Shown: positions 23,209-23,873 of the stretch, piece after piece | How the letters are laid out: each line of letters starts with the position of its first letter | Numbering within the stretch: the stretch's first letter is position 1 | The notes under the pieces: model-generated | What the model was told of the DNA's origin: nothing | What the model saw: only the letters and a program-made list of their open reading frames with translations | Databases searched by the model: none | DNA from: Gammaproteobacteria bacterium UBA2955 | GTDB taxonomy: Bacteria > Pseudomonadota > Gammaproteobacteria > Pseudomonadales > Azotimanducaceae | DNA: 23,873 bases | Reading direction: 5' to 3' | Assembly (NCBI GenBank): GCA_002348825.1 | Contig: DEBN01000045.1 | Location: forward strand, 1-23,873 | Made by a program: the position numbers and the translations under genes

Positions 23209-23873
23209 TTGGTTAATGTTCGTCAATCTATGCCGGTGACGGCTGACGGTGCGCTGGATTGGGCGTCGTGGGTAGAGCGAATTGTGGCTACGCATCCCCG
23301 TTTGGCGGCGCAGCCGCTGAAGGACTGCTGTGCTTGGATTCATCAGCAACACAAAGATCAGCTTGCTGCCGCTCTAGAGCTTGGGGAACTCGTGGCGGGC
23401 CTGCGTTTGGATACCCCGTCGGTGATAGCCGCCTTGGTGTATCGCTTGGTGCGTACCGAAAGGGTGAATAAGCCGGAATTAGTATCTCGAATAGGTCATG
23501 AGTCCACGGACCTGGTTTACAGCGTGGCCGCCATGGCCACGACGAGCCTGCTGGAAATGTCGGATTCGCCGATGCTGGCGAAAGAACAACAAAGTCAGGT
23601 CGAAAACGTCAAGCGTATGCTCGCATCGATGATTGATGATGCGAGAGTCGCGGTTATAAAAATCGCAGAGCGTGTCGTGGTGCTGCGTCATGCGAAAAAT
23701 TATGAGCCGCAACGGCGTCAGCGTATCGCTCAGGAAGCGGGGTCTGTATTTGCTCCGCTGGCCAACCGTTTAGGGGTCTGGCAACTCAAGTGGGAACTTG
23801 AGGACTTGTCGCTGCGTTACCTGCGTGAAGACATCTACTTAGGCATTGCCAAACAACTGAGTCAAAAACGTCA
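23209..23873 (+). CDS. relA: GTP pyrophosphokinase RelA, N-terminal part (3' end outside window)
   Basis: An open frame of 221 codons runs off the right edge. It starts at TTG 23209, nine bases after AGGA (23196-23199), and reads MVNVRQSM, close to the 'MVxVR' start of RelA proteins. Segments 'VENVKRMLASMIDDARVAVIKIAERV' (interrupted) and 'FAPLANRLGVWQLKWELEDLSLRYL' are strongly RelA/SpoT-like. The hydrolase-domain HD motif is missing where SpoT would have it ('LVYRLVR'), which points to monofunctional RelA, the ribosome-associated (p)ppGpp synthase of the stringent response. The synthetase, TGS and regulatory domains are not in this window. Confidence 0.95.
   Translation, partial: MVNVRQSMPVTADGALDWASWVERIVATHPRLAAQPLKDCCAWIHQQHKDQLAAALELGELVAGLRLDTPSVIAALVYRLVRTERVNKPELVSRIGHESTDLVYSVAAMATTSLLEMSDSPMLAKEQQSQVENVKRMLASMIDDARVAVIKIAERVVVLRHAKNYEPQRRQRIAQEAGSVFAPLANRLGVWQLKWELEDLSLRYLREDIYLGIAKQLSQKR

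Noticed and set aside
1..23873. CRISPR arrays, insertion sequences, prophage, tRNA or integron features
   Set aside because: No direct repeat arrays, transposase frames, tRNA-like cloverleafs or attachment-site repeats were seen. XerD is the host recombinase in its normal chromosomal context.

Overview
The window reads as a densely packed stretch of core chromosome from a gammaproteobacterium. Translations of rpsP, trmD, prfB, lepA and era align closely with the E. coli and Pseudomonas proteins as I remember them. The gene order combines blocks known from both lineages: the trmD operon; xerD-dsbC-hom-recJ-prfB-lysS; ygfZ/sdhE/ygfX/nadB; mucC-mucD-lepA-lepB-rnc-era-recO; and rlmD-relA. I cannot name a genus. 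A free-living, non-enteric gammaproteobacterium of the Pseudomonas/OMG type is the best inference.

Layout: the 3' end of a DUF1330-like gene (1-123) is followed by a promoter and rpsP-rimM-trmD-rplS (226-2192). Next comes xerD-dsbC-hom-recJ-prfB-lysS-ung and a 3-hydroxyisobutyryl-CoA hydrolase-like gene, all on the plus strand (2247-11430). ygfZ lies on the minus strand (11441-12208), divergent from sdhE and a probable ygfX (12232-12899). nadB is on the minus strand (12896-14518) and converges on ygfX with a 4-base overlap. The plus strand resumes with an rseC/mucC-like gene, mucD, lepA, lepB, rnc, era, recO, rlmD and the 5' part of relA, which runs off the window end.

Functionally this is ribosome and tRNA biogenesis (S16, L19, RimM, TrmD, RlmD, Era, RNase III), translation (RF2, LysRS, LepA), envelope and redox quality control (DsbC, MucD, LepB, RseC), DNA repair and chromosome resolution (XerD, RecJ, Ung, RecO), cofactor and Fe-S/FAD maturation (YgfZ, SdhE, NadB), one threonine/methionine-pathway enzyme (Hom) and the stringent response (RelA). 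Most genes are separated by fewer than 60 bases or overlap, so long operons are likely.

I see no tRNA, rRNA, CRISPR array, insertion sequence, prophage or toxin-antitoxin module, and no convincing new system. Points worth a second look are the clean absence of the sigma-E/anti-sigma genes between nadB and rseC-mucD, an Asp-to-Asn change at a metal-ligand position of RNase III, the RF2 programmed +1 frameshift, a near-perfect hairpin between rpsP and rimM, an inverted repeat in front of nadB, and a palindrome holding the stop codons of two convergent genes. No gene-free stretch exceeds 300 bases. The longest is 188 bases between mucD and lepA.
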